Shown: in pieces, positions 33,821-44,060 of the stretch
How positions within the stretch are numbered: position 1 is the first letter of the stretch
Layout: each line of letters starts with the position of its first letter
Assembly: GCA_026214975.1 (NCBI GenBank)
Contig: JAOBSW010000892.1
Location: 1 to 64,000, forward strand
DNA length: 64,000 nucleotides
Reading direction: 5' to 3'
DNA from: Gentiana macrophylla
Taxonomy: Eukaryota > Streptophyta > Magnoliopsida > Gentianales > Gentianaceae
Notes under the pieces: model-generated
Told to the model about the DNA's origin: nothing
The model's input: the letters and a program-made list of their open reading frames with translations, nothing else
Databases searched by the model: none
Position numbers and translations under genes: made by a program

Positions 33821-35337
33821 TGTTGAGGTGAATTTACGTGTTTTATAACGCTATATTTTATAATGTTTTCCACCACATTCGTATGAATTGCATGGAAATC
33901 ACGTGTTTAAATGGAATTATTGAGCAAATGACATTTTTAATGAGTTAATCAAAGTTGGTGAATTTATATGTTTTAATTATGATTTTATGTTTATTGAATT
34001 ATGTTACGCTTATGTGTTTTTGATGTCATGTAGGTACAATTATGTGTGGCTCAATTGATGATCAAATGTTGATGAATTTCGAGCTATTTCAAGTTAAAAG
34101 AGATAATGGTGAATTGGATAGAGAAGGAAAGAAGATAAAGATGGAATTATCAAGTCTTGATCGAAAAGCCGACTAGCGTTCATCCGAGTGGACAAGCGCC
34201 CAAGACCGAACGGGCGCTTGATAAGTGGAGAGCGCCCGTAATCATATTTTACATTCGAGAGAGTTCAGACGCGCTTCAACGAGCGCTCACCTCCGTCCGT
34301 AGTCGCCGGACGAGCGCCCAAGATAGTGGACGGGCGCCCTAGCACCGCCTTAGCCTAAACCGACCTAAAAATCTATAAATAGGCGCGATTTCTCAAACCC
34401 TAGACACACAATTCGAACCCTAAAAACCTAGGGGCAGCTTGGCTGCGTTTTTCTACAGTTTTTATCTACTTTTATGCAATTTAATTCCTAGATTAGATTA
34501 GATAGATTCATGTCTTTTATTTCATCAATTCGAGTTGCAACAAGGATGCTAAGAGGCTAAAACCCTCTTGAACAAGCGTTGTGAAGCCTTCTTTCAACAA
34601 TTCAGTTTTGATTCGTGATTAATCTGTGAGTATCTATTTCAAGTTCGTTTCTTTTATCATGTTTTGTATGTTTTTGCATGTTTAAACGAAAGATGCTTGC
34701 TTTGATGATTGTTTATTTGATGAAAATCATGTTAACGATAGATCACCGTGATAAAAGAATAGATCTTCGATCTAACTAAAACGAGAGTTATTAGATTGAT
34801 TTTCTAGATTAGGAATTGAAAGATTTCACGCCTAGGTTAGAAAGACGAAATCTTTAACATCGAAAGATAAAAGATTAGGAAACGAACTTGTCCACGAGAG
34901 TAGGAGTTTATGCCTTCGATTAGGTGAATCACGACTTGAGTAGAGATCATGAATTAATCCGAATCAGAATTGAATGTTGATAGGATAGGTGGATCAATTG
35001 CTTGTTCGTTCGTTATAATTTGATTTTAATCCTTGAACTTGAATTGTTAGAGTAGTCTACTTTTTCCGCACTTTAGTTTAGTTTAGTTTATCGCTTTCAA
35101 TCTTTCCTAGCTTTGGATTTTCATTCCTCTGTCTAGTTTATTTTCAGCATGTTTGTCCGCTTTTAGTTCCTGTTTAGGTTAGTTTTCGTGACAATAGTTA
35201 GTTAAAAACAAAAGCTAGGATTCACATTCGTCTAGTTCCCCGTAAGATCGACCCGGCATAGCCTCTACACTACGATCCTTGCACTTGAGGTTAACCGGTT
35301 TATTACTTGTTGTTTTGTATTGATAAAATCCGGGACA
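33821..35337 (+). repeat. 3' LTR of Athila element
   Basis: Matches 18570-20087. Compared with the 5' copy, CG dinucleotides in the palindromic modules are better kept (GCGCCC against GCGTCC). TATA box at 34374-34382; modules at 34180-34340. Confidence 0.92.
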
Positions 35338-36529
35338 GCGCCCCATCCTGATGAATCTGTGGTTGATTCCTTCTACTACGATTGTTCCGATTCATCCTGC
35401 TACGCTAGAAAAGCACCCCAACTAGGTTTTTGCCTCGAAAATGGACTCGCTGGGGGCGAGTCAGGGTCTCGCTGGGGGCGAGCTACCCAGTCCTGGCTCG
35501 GCTCGGCTCGATTTGCTAATTGACACCTTGAACAGCTCGAAATGTGTAATTTCCAGACTTTTAGGAACCAAATTGAATGAGAAATGGCCTCATTTCAATT
35601 TATAAGATTTGGAAAAAGGTAGATAGTAAATAAATTCGGGTAAAAACTGGTAAAAATTGGCTCAGATAGCATCACAATAATTTTTCTACATAAATTGGGT
35701 GTTGGAGAAAAAATGGAGGTTTAGAATGTGATGGTTTAGAAAAATGATAGAGAAAGAATGATAAGAGTAGAAATGATACAAGGATAGAAATTTGTGAAAT
35801 GGGTGTGGTAGAAATGTAGGTAAAAGAGGGGTTTAAATAGGTAAAGGATAAGGGAAAAAGAGAGGGAAGTGAAAATGAGTTTGAATTTGAGAAACATGGT
35901 GATTGGTGGGTTTGGAGAGGAGAGGATTGATGAGGTGGAAAGTGATAAAGGTATAGGTGGAAGATAGGGATATGTAGAATAAGTGTTGACCACTTTTTTT
36001 ACCCTTAAAAATTTGAATTTGAAGATAGGAGGGTAACGCAAAATTTATTGATACTGTCACACTTCACCAAGAATATTGTCTTAAAATAACTGACACCGCC
36101 CAGTTGAAATAGACAGCCAGCATGGAAGGCCTCGACCAAACTGCTCTCGATTTTCTATCCCCGCCTCCGGGTCAGTTTCATTTAAAACTCATGCTTCGCC
36201 CCGCCTTCTTCTCGGCTTGATCGTATACCTTTTATTCCTAATTTAGCATACTATCCTAGACACACCTACGAAACTCTACTTCACGCCGCAACGAATCGAG
36301 TAAAAAAAGATTTTGCACTTCCTTAACCCAACGGTCATCGGAACATGGCAAAAATAAAAAAACCTGAACCGTTTTAACGTTACTTTTATTTGACTCAAAG
36401 AAAAGAGAAAGAAAAAAGAAAAAGAAAAAGATAAGGAAAAGGATTAAAAACCTAAAAAACTACGAAAACCTAGGAGATAGAAATACTTCTGAATTTCTTA
36501 AAGTCCTCAGCTCGACTTTCCAAACATTC
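35338..36529 (-). other. Level-2 element: region between Athila insertion and protease ORF
   Basis: No credible coding sequence. It resumes the level-2 element after the GCGCC duplication. At 35440-35485 the word TCGCTGGGGGCGAG occurs twice in tandem. The segment 35570-36060 is purine-rich on the plus strand (G/A with few C), producing misleading open frames on the minus strand. Confidence 0.5.
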
Positions 36530-37666
36530 TTATTCCATTGAGCTACCGTCCTTTGCCTTCCATATTTGCACCCGGTTAGCCTTTACTGAGGTTTGTCTAC
36601 CTTCTCTGAGAATGCGTGCTTTTCCTCTGGTTGTAAGACCTAGGAAAACACAGTCAGCCTTACCATCTAAACAGGCACCAACCTCAGCCTTTATCTCAGA
36701 AACCAGTGAGCTCTTTGAAGATCGAACTCTACGAGTTCTCTTTTTAACACGCCTCCGTCTATCTTTTGAACTTAAGCTCTCTCGACCCTCAGCATCTTCT
36801 TTGGATAGGGCGAACCCACCTCCGTACACATTTGCTGCCTCGTCAGCCATAAGCATTGAGGTATCTACCGGTACTGTATGCTGGGATTGAGCGTCTATTT
36901 CCTTTCTTAAGACATACAGGAACTCTAACTCACTATTTCTCGTGACAGCGTCAACTTCGTCAACATTTCCTCGACTAGGAATCATGGAAGTGTCCTCTGC
37001 ACCATGAACCTTGATTACAGAAATACTAGGCAGAAACGGATAACAGGGTCTAAGAATCTTATGCACTTCCAAGCCTTTAGCATCAGACAGTGTATGCTCG
37101 AAGTGGGCCATGTCTACTTTAGCCTTTGAGGTTGCAATAAATGCTCTGCCCAGCAAAAGCGGGCAGTTAGGATCCTCTTCCATGTCCATCACAATTATGT
37201 CAACTAGGAAGCGCAGCTTCCCAATCCCTATAATCATGTTGTTCAGGGCTCCAGTATTCACAGTACGAGAGCCATCCACAAAACGAATGGTCGTTGGTGT
37301 ATTCATAAGAACATAAACACCGATTCTCCTACAAACGCTAAAAGGAACAATATTCAGGCTCGATCCGGAATCAATCAGTGATAAGCCAGCCTTCTTCTTA
37401 TCTAAGACGATATCAACAATAAACGCTCCGGGATCTCCTAACTTGGGGAGTAAACGAGCGCGATCCTCTAAGTCTTCTGCCTCAGGTTGGCAGGGCACTA
37501 GGGGTTTAGTGTTGAAGTCAGACTCAGGGTCAGAATCAGAACTCGGATATTTAGGAGGTGGGGAAAGAGATGGTAGATACTCGGGGTCAGGTTCAGACTC
37601 AGAACTAGAGCTATAACTAGAACTATGATCAGAATCATAAATAACAATAGGGGTACGAGCAGTCAT
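36530..37666 (-). CDS. Retroviral-type aspartic protease ORF of level-2 element
   Basis: Single uninterrupted frame of 378 codons, the largest intact ORF in the nest. Residues 1-70 are acidic and Ser/Pro-rich (DSDHSSSYSSSSESEPDPEY). The protease spans about residues 75-190: LSLIDSGSSLNIVPFSV carries the active-site Asp at residue 99, a long middle part has FVDGSRT and IGKLRFLVDIIVMDMEED, and the second motif PLLLGRAFIATSKAKVDM is at about 169-186. This arrangement is that of Athila/Tat proteases, which act on Gag-Pol; in most of those, DLGAS replaces DSGSS. The C-terminal 150 residues are Lys/Arg-rich (KDRRRRVKKRTRRVR) and unrecognised. No RT follows. It could be translated as a protease-like protein, but whether it matures Gag in trans is inference. 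Confidence 0.8.
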   Translation of the reverse strand: MTARTPIVIYDSDHSSSYSSSSESEPDPEYLPSLSPPPKYPSSDSDPESDFNTKPLVPCQPEAEDLEDRARLLPKLGDPGAFIVDIVLDKKKAGLSLIDSGSSLNIVPFSVCRRIGVYVLMNTPTTIRFVDGSRTVNTGALNNMIIGIGKLRFLVDIIVMDMEEDPNCPLLLGRAFIATSKAKVDMAHFEHTLSDAKGLEVHKILRPCYPFLPSISVIKVHGAEDTSMIPSRGNVDEVDAVTRNSELEFLYVLRKEIDAQSQHTVPVDTSMLMADEAANVYGGGFALSKEDAEGRESLSSKDRRRRVKKRTRRVRSSKSSLVSEIKAEVGACLDGKADCVFLGLTTRGKARILREGRQTSVKANRVQIWKAKDGSSME

Positions 37667-37669
37667 ACC

Positions 37670-37935
37670 TTAGAAAAGAGTGGAATTTCTTGTTTCCCTT
37701 CTCTTATGCCTCCGTCTTTTTCGTTCCTCCAATCGCTTTTGCGTATCCGGCCTCAATGGTGTGGTTTTAGTCGGTAAGACATTAACCTCTTCTTTCTTTG
37801 CTTCAGAAAATTGATTAGTCGACATTTTCATTTTCAGCTTGACATGAACAGTATTCGATGGAACAAGTGATTTCTCTGGCTCTCTGCAAACATACGAAAA
37901 ACATGCAAACGTCAGTAAACTAACAGTCAGCATGA
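37670..37935 (-). CDS. Small basic ORF upstream of the protease ORF
   Basis: A frame of 87 codons that ends just 3 bp before the protease ORF start and lies in a different frame. The second half is strongly basic (KRLEERKRRRHKRRETR) and could be a nuclear localisation or RNA-binding segment. There may be one protein joined by a frameshift or splice, because the first residues look like leader. No known gag motif is visible. Confidence 0.4.
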
Positions 37936-38192
37936 TTACTCATGTTGCCGTTAGACCTACAGACTACAAACAGGGGTAAAACAGACACAACGAAAACCTA
38001 GAATACTGAAAAAGGTGGTCTCGTTGGCAGTGAGTACAGAGATCGCTGGGACCCAGCCCAGATTTCCAGTTCTGGTGATTTTCAGATAGACGGACAGCCA
38101 GAGAGACACTAAAAACGTAAAAACAGACTCTAAAACAGAAAACTCGACATGAATAAAAAATTATTTATATATAGAATTGATTTTTGGCTCAA
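37936..38192 (-). other. Level-2 element 5' leader
   Basis: Short leader between primer site and first ORF with no features beyond A-rich stretches. Confidence 0.5.
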
Positions 38193-38206
38193 CAGCAACG
38201 GCGCCA
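38193..38206 (-). other. Primer binding site of level-2 element
   Basis: Minus strand TGGCGCCGTTGCTG lies about 6 bp inside the 5' LTR, close to the Athila/Tat primer site TGGCGCCGTTGCCGG. It links this element to that lineage. Confidence 0.85.
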
Positions 38207-38212
38207 AAAACT

Positions 38213-39925
38213 TGATGACGTGATCAAGTAACAATAAAATACTTGACCACCATAAACCAATACTAGCAAGAGGACTAGGTCCATCGTAGTATAGTTGTAG
38301 CGAATGAAGGTCGATCCCACAGGGAACCAATTGTGAATCATTTATATATAAACAATCAATTAATCATGTCAAGCACACAGAGGCGGTCTAAGACCAACAA
38401 AAAACAAGATAAGGTAAAAACTGACTCGACACAATACAATTAAAGACAACGTAATTAACCTCCCCAATCATTGTGTTATTGTTTGGATCTAGAGACACTA
38501 TATAATTAAACTAGACTCAATAACTATTAATCCGATTCATATTTCTTTCATATTGGCTACTGGAGTCATCCCCTAAACTTGACTTAGTTCCGGGTAGGAC
38601 ACTAGATCACTGTGCTACATTACGTGACTTTGCTTCGTAGGCCTCCATCTCATATAACTTGCACACTTACAAAACTAGGGATGCCGATATTAACCGTATT
38701 CCTCACCTAGGCAACATTCCAGTGGTTAGGCATACTTCCTAAGTGATCTCATCAGTCTCCGTCCTATTAACGCTAACTTCGTAGGTATCATGTTAATCTA
38801 CGATGTACGTATAAATAGGTGCTAGCAATTCCCAAATATAACACAAATCTAGATCTCGCTGAAAGTCCCGGAAGATCAATTCATGAGCCGACCTAGGAGC
38901 ACTATATTGGTATTTCCTAATCATACGCTAATTAAAACAGACGAGCAACATAGCTGTAGCCATACCTACTAAGACAAGAAATTCTAGGTGGACAATCACA
39001 CCATAAAGACGTGGCTAGATTGACGCGGCGAAAACCTAAATCTTAGCATTTCTATATATGTAACGGATAAAATAGAAATTCATCAAGCAATTATATAGAT
39101 CTACTAAAAACACGATTATCGATCATACAAAAGTCATCTATAGATCACTGGATAACAGATCTGGGCGTGTGGATCCTTATAGACAAGGAATCCCCACTGC
39201 CTCATATCGTATCCTTAGATCTACATCGTTCGGTGAAGAACGAGCAACCTCAAACGATAAATAATAATTGGGGGGGGGACTTAATTACAAAGAACAAAGA
39301 ACAAATTAATACAAGAAACTCACATAATTGCAGCTGGCTTGTATAAAAACTGCTCTGAAAAACTGAGGATTTGTGCTATGAAGAGTTGTATTAAAATTAT
39401 ATTGTGTTGTCTAATGTTTTGCTATGAAAAAAAATGTATTTATAAGCTGTAGAAACCGACTTATAATCGTATTTCCTAAACCCTAATGGAGTCTAAAACG
39501 CGTCGAGATAACTCCGAGCCGATCCGATAATTTTCCCGAACTCGCTCGACAAAGAAGTCGCCACTTCGCCGGTAGTAGCTGATCACTGTTTGGCTCATTG
39601 GCTTTTCTTGTTTGTTACTCCACTCCTCGTCTTTGATTTGATGTCTATCTTTAATACGATCTGATTCTACTCCGATTTATCTTGAGATTTATTTCCTTAT
39701 GTCGGTAGATATCCCCCTGATTTACCGTAATCTGTAAAATCAATAATTATCACACAGTAAATCATATTTTAATAATAAAAATAGATAAATACCAAATTAT
39801 ATTCTACAAACCACATATCATTAAATAAACATTATAAACATGTGATTTAATATAAAATATATATTATTAAGCTCGATTTAAGGATAACGTTGATGACTTT
39901 TACGGGTATAATTTGATCGTCATCC
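38213..39925 (-). repeat. 5' LTR (right) of level-2 element
   Basis: 1,713-bp copy of 14651-16124. The extra 239 bp (about 38611-38850) has a recognisable counterpart in the related LTR fragment near 46030-46170, so it was lost from the left copy and not gained here. TATA box on the minus strand at 39436-39447. Confidence 0.88.
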
Positions 39926-40824
39926 GATTTATGGTGGCATAATTCCGGAATTAATAAGTTGAGTAGAAATATTATGTTCATTGAATATTTTATTCAATTT
40001 ATTGTAGCTACTGGTTATAGGTCCATGGTCCCTGGGTTGACTCCTAACACGCGAGTGTTTTATCGTTTTATGGAACCTCGAGAATAAATTAAATAGTTGG
40101 TCTATTTAATGAATATGCAATATTATTTATTTGGTAAATAATATGTAAAATAGAAAAGACATTTTCTATTAAAAATGATTTAAAAGTGGAACCTATAATA
40201 TGGATAAGTTAGGAGAAGAAATTTTTCTAGATTATATCATATGTGTAATTAATTAATTATCTATTTGTTGAATAATTAATGGAAAAATTAAGAGATTAAT
40301 TTTTTGGGAATTATCTCTTATTTTTGTTGCAAAAATATCTTTTCCTTTCGGGAATAGGTAATTGTGGTGTGAAAAGTATAACTCTCTTGGCTAGTTATTT
40401 TTCTATATAAAGAGAGTTCCTCATAACACAATTTACACTACACATAATGGCGCCACCACTAAATAAAAAGGAAGAAAAATTAGTTTCTTGCCTTAGTCAT
40501 TAAAAGAAGAAAAACCTAGGATTTTTCTTGTGCATATTCGAGGAGGTTCTACGGTGAGGATCGACGTCCACCAGTCGTCGCTAGGAGATACAATCCGGAA
40601 GACTACGGCTTCTTCCTTGGTCAATTGCTTCTCTCTCTCCGGTTGGGTAAATCTACTAACTTTCTTGTAATTATTAATTAATCATGCGAATCGAATCGTG
40701 GTATTATCACATGCAAATTTATTCGTTGCTTCCGCTATGCATGATCGAGTGTCTCGATCGGTGCTGTGAATCAGATCTGACGATCCAATTATGGATCGGA
40801 TCCGGATTCGGGTTTCTATATATC
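39926..40824 (+). repeat. 3' LTR of Copia-2, second part
   Basis: Begins with the GATTT duplication and continues the match to the 5' LTR from about its base 875 to its end, including the TATA box (40402-40412) and the ATGGCGCCACCACTAAATAAA segment. It ends TATATATC before TAGTA. Confidence 0.85.
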
Positions 40825-40829
40825 TAGTA

Positions 40830-42341
40830 GCTAAGCACTTCACGGGCATGGGCTTAGGTCCTCGTGTGGGAGTTACACGCGTCCCTTGGCATCGGACCGA
40901 GTATAGGGGTGTAATAGTCACATTCTAAGAAGAGTAAACGTGTCTCAACAATGATAATGGTGTATTAGCTTTTAGACTCACACATATTTAATTTACAAGT
41001 TTAAGTCTAACTACCTGATTCATTCACATACAAAGGCTTCCTACGGACTTCTAGTCTTAGCCATTCTAATTACACTACCTAGAACGTTGTAAAGAGATCA
41101 TTGACTACTAAGTAAACGTCTCACAAAGCCTAAACAAACGTCTTTCGGTGCTCCCAACTTCTCCCCGCAGATGGTCCCAATTATGGTTCTGAGCTAAGGC
41201 TACCAGAAGTCGTAGTTAGACATTTCCAATTAACATTTAATGTCCTCAAAGACATGCATACCAACACTCACGCATAGTGCATAGTTGAATAACTAAATAA
41301 AGCGGACATACACCTTTGGCACCCACCAAGGACCCATTGGCGTCCGCTAACCCTGTCCCCGAAACCAATCATACCATTCTGCTTCATCCTGGCGCACGCC
41401 AAAACCTCATTGTCATCCTCCAATAGTGAATAGAGAACACTTCTTGCTTTTGGCGCCCGCCAAACCCTTATTGGCTTCCACCGATACTTTCCTGTACAAC
41501 TTGTTAACTTGCTGCACCTTGTTGGCGTCCTCCAAAGCTCACTGGCATCCGCCAACATAATTGGCGCCCGACAATCAGCTATTGGCGTCCGTCAAGATGA
41601 ACAGATTCATCCTATTATATCCTGCTCAGGTTGGCATCCGTCAAACCGACGGGAATAAACAGGATCAGCCTATTCCAAGGCGGTTCCTGCTGCAAATCCA
41701 TACATAACAATTTCAAACCTTATTACTACCATAATCCTTCAATTAAACATCAGTTGATCACAGAAAATCAACACATTTCCGTTTAAAAGAACACCACTTA
41801 CCTTTTAGCAGTTTAAAAGCGAAAAACAAAGCAAGATTGAAAGAAATCCAAGTGAATCCTTCGATTACAACTTCTACGAACAACCTACGATCCATAACGA
41901 TATTCTACGATTAAAATATTCCTCTACACCAATAAACCTAATATTTTTCTCAAAAATGCTCAAGATTCCAATTTTAGGGCTAAACTGAAACTTAATGAAT
42001 TGAGAATGATTAGTGTGGGAATGTTCGTCTTCTCACGGCGACCAACTTCTCCTACTGTGGTCTATACAAACGATCAACCCAATAGCCACGCGATTGCAGA
42101 TTTCGTTCTCTCGTTTTCTTTGTTAATGCCGTCGCCCCTTTCTTCTATTTTTCCGAAAATTTGCCGTGATGTGTAATGTGGGAAATTAGGGAATTATTTC
42201 CTTTTTATATCCATTTATCAATTCCATTAATTTAATAAATAAATATCTTTTTAATTATTTAAATCCATTTAATTAAATAATTATGATAAATAGTAATTAG
42301 GTTAAAATAACTAAATCCCTCCTCTGTAAACAAGTTTCATC
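40830..42341 (-). repeat. Probable LTR of a minus-strand gypsy chromovirus
   Basis: Non-coding, directly downstream (in the minus sense) of the integrase/chromodomain remnant, where its 3' LTR is expected. On the minus strand there is an AGAGGAGGGA tract at about 42315-42325 and a TATA-like GGATATAAAAAGG at about 42202-42214. The far end is cut by the Copia-2 insertion. The other LTR is not in the window, so the assignment rests on position. It holds the palindromic modules listed separately. Confidence 0.5.
41325..41650. repeat. Cluster of TTGGCGCCCGCCAA-type palindromic modules
   Basis: At least nine variants of TTGGCG(C/T)CCG(C/T)CAA occur within 325 bp, for example TTGGCGTCCGCTAA at 41338, TTGGCGCCCGCCAA at 41451, TTGGCGTCCTCCAA at 41522, TGGCATCCGCCAA at 41541, and TTGGCGTCCGTCAA at 41583. 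Each is close to a perfect inverted repeat. Many C positions show C-to-T or G-to-A changes. Confidence 0.8.
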
Positions 42342-42349
42342 CTCGAAAC
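42342..42349. repeat. Target-site duplication CTCGAAAC (hAT-like element)
   Basis: CTCGAAAC precedes the element and recurs at 43181-43188. Eight bp is the hallmark of hAT insertion. Confidence 0.92.
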
Positions 42350-43180
42350 TAGGGCCGAGCAAAAAACCCGATAAACCCAAACCAGCCCAAAACTCAAACC
42401 AAACCAACCCGAAATAACCCAAACCAATTGAAACCAAAAATTTTGGGTTGGTTTTTGAGCCAACCCGAATGCTATTGGGTTGGTTTGGGTTTTTTATTTC
42501 TTTCTTTGGTTCAACCCGACCCAACCCGAAAGACATTACAATAGATAATTCTATTCATAGCCAATGAAAAAGGGTTATTTCTATTTATTATCATTTTCGA
42601 TCAATGTTTATTCTTGTGGCGGGTTAGTTGAAAATGGAAAAATATATGTTAGATAATTATAATCATATCAAATTAAATTCAATCTCATTCCCTTGATTCT
42701 AAATAAGAATCATATTAAAATGACTATTTGATGAGTTTAATCATTTATTCATATACATCATGAATATTTTTTTTCCTTTTCAGTTTCCATGCATGCTTTC
42801 TTTGACGTTTAACTACTGTTTTTTTAATATCTCCTTGTTGTGTTATAATTTATTGGACTTGTAATATGACGGCCATTATAAATTGTTTCTTTAATTATTG
42901 TTATCCTTAATGATTATTACTATGGACATGCGGTTTTAAATTTGAATTTCAATGGAATACATGTATGCATTTTATAACATGAAATGTTGATTATAAATAC
43001 ATTGCTTGTGGCTTAAAATCTGAAACCCAACCCAACCCGCACTGAAACCAACATGAACCAAACCATTGGGTTATATTATAATTTTGTTTGGTTTCGGTTA
43101 GTATTTTTTTAAACCAACCCGACTTATACTATGTAAAAACCCAACCCAAACGAACCCAACCCGACCCAAGCTCTGCCCTA
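42350..43180. mobile_element. Non-autonomous hAT-like DNA transposon
   Basis: Terminal inverted repeats TAGGGCCGAGC and TAGGGCAGAGC with a perfect 8-bp duplication. Both subterminal regions are dense in AACCCAACCCGA/TTGGGTTGGTTT words, a subterminal-repeat arrangement in which hAT transposases bind. The middle 500 bp is AT-rich and has no transposase coding. 831 bp in total. The insertion splits the end of the gypsy polyprotein reading frame on the minus strand, between a chromodomain and a short FEDETCL-like tail. Confidence 0.88.
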
Positions 43181-43189
43181 CTCGAAACT

Positions 43190-44060
43190 AAACATATTTG
43201 GGAGGTACTTGAACTCTGGAACTTTGCAAAACATAATGTCTTCTAACTCTCATGTCATCTCTGCCGGGGTGTGATTGATCCACTGAACTAAAACTAGTTG
43301 TACATCTTCCTTCTTGACTTCCTTCATCTTCCGTTTTAAGGTGTTACTGATTCTTCCGTGTTGGTCAAGTTTTTTTTTCAACCAATCTAAGGTCAATGCT
43401 TGCTTCCACATCAATGTCGGTTAAGCATTTCCTTAACATTAAAACTTAAAAGGCATTCTGCACTCGGGATAGAGATTATGGTAACTCCAACGGTATGCTA
43501 AAGGTCTGACTTTAGCTACGATCACAAAAGGACCTAAATATCTTGTGCTTATCTTGTATGTCTACCCAAACCATCTTATTCCTCTTATTGGATACTCTTT
43601 TAGATACACCTTATCTCCAGCTTTAGGCTCTAACGGTCTTCTCCGTAGATCTGCACAACTCTTCTGCTTGTCTTGAGCCATCTTGAGGTTGCGACGAACC
43701 ACTTCAATCTTCTATTTAGTTTTCCGTATCAACATTGGGTCCTGCAATCTGTCATTGTTCTACTTCATCCCAGAAAATTGGTGGTATATGATTTATTTCA
43801 TGCAGAGCTTGAAAATGTGCCATATGGATACTGGCGTGATGGCTATTATTGTAAACGACCTCTGCTATCTCAATCTTCACAGAAAGCCACCAGTAGAACT
43901 ATTTCAACTCTTTATACATCTTGGTTGCCCCGGGAAAAACTGCAAATGTTATCTTGTGGGCTTCATTCATCACCGTCTTTCTCAAATCCTCCACCTTCGG
44001 AACACGAAGCGGACTTTTGACTCCACAAGTTGTCATCTTCATACTCATCAAGAGCTGGTT
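43190..44060 (-). pseudogene. Chromodomain gypsy (Tekay/Del-like) integrase and chromodomain remnant
   Basis: Read leftwards across frames: H2C2 module end (VEDLRKTVMNEAHKI, FPGATKMYKELK, about 44005-43905), then directly the core end EIAEVVYNNSHHASIHMAHF (about 43875-43820), FWDEVEQ and KMAQDKQKSCADLRRRPLE with KAGDKVYLK (about 43690-43610), a YLGPFVIVAKV GPF/Y module (about 43545-43510), and a chromodomain (VQLVLVQWINHTPAEMT then ELEDIMFCKVPEFKYL, about 43320-43200). The catalytic core between the zinc module and YNNS is missing, about 150 codons, so this is an internally deleted copy. Stops are frequent. Confidence 0.82.

Larger units (their letters stand above)
18570..35337 (+). mobile_element. 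Level-3 Athila-type Ty3/gypsy retrotransposon
   Basis: LTRs of 1,518 and 1,517 bp (TGTTGA...GGGACA), a perfect 5-bp duplication, primer site TGGCGCCGTTGCCGGGGA and polypurine tract AAGTGTGGGGGAGT. Gag starts with MQTRS and the RT motif is FMDDFSVFG; both are hallmarks of Athila-type elements. Domain order is gag, protease, RT, RNase H, integrase. A CRM-like element sits between the end of pol and the 3' LTR. Without that insertion the element is about 10.1 kb. No env-like ORF is visible between integrase and the insertion. The coding region has many frameshifts. Confidence 0.92.
14651..39925 (-). mobile_element. Level-2 gypsy-type element lacking pol (TR-GAG-like)
   Basis: LTRs of 1,474 and 1,713 bp end in TGATGACG/CGTCATCA (slightly mutated at the outer ends) and sit inside a GATTT duplication. 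On the minus strand the order is LTR, GGCGCC-type primer site (38193-38206), basic leader peptide, acidic protease ORF, [insertion of the Athila element], transposon-protein-like ORF, polypurine tract, LTR. Without the insertion it is about 8.5 kb. No reverse transcriptase, RNase H or integrase is visible in either half. It therefore looks non-autonomous, akin to elements described as TR-GAG, with enzymes supplied by an Athila/Tat-type relative. Confidence 0.8.
6478..40824 (+). mobile_element. Copia-2: outer copia retrotransposon hosting the nest
   Basis: Without its insertions this element is about 9.1 kb: a 5' LTR of about 1.77 kb, an internal region of 5.55 kb and a 3' LTR of similar length. 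The initiator-Met primer site, the AAGTGGGAGATTGT polypurine tract and copia-type RNase H place it in Ty1/copia. The 3' LTR is interrupted at 14650/39926 by a 25.3-kb insertion. Joining 13795-14650 to 39931-40824 restores a full-length match to the 5' LTR. Coding sequence is very decayed, which fits its being the oldest member of the nest. Confidence 0.85.

Noticed and set aside
35736..36060. Minus-strand open frame with Leu/Phe/Ser-rich, membrane-like sequence
   Set aside because: Arises from a purine-rich plus strand; hydrophobicity follows from T/C-rich codons, with no conserved domain and no partner in other elements.
41325..41650. CRISPR-like array of short palindromic repeats
   Set aside because: Units are degenerate, unevenly spaced and only 14 bp, in plant nuclear transposon DNA; no cas genes and no regular spacers.
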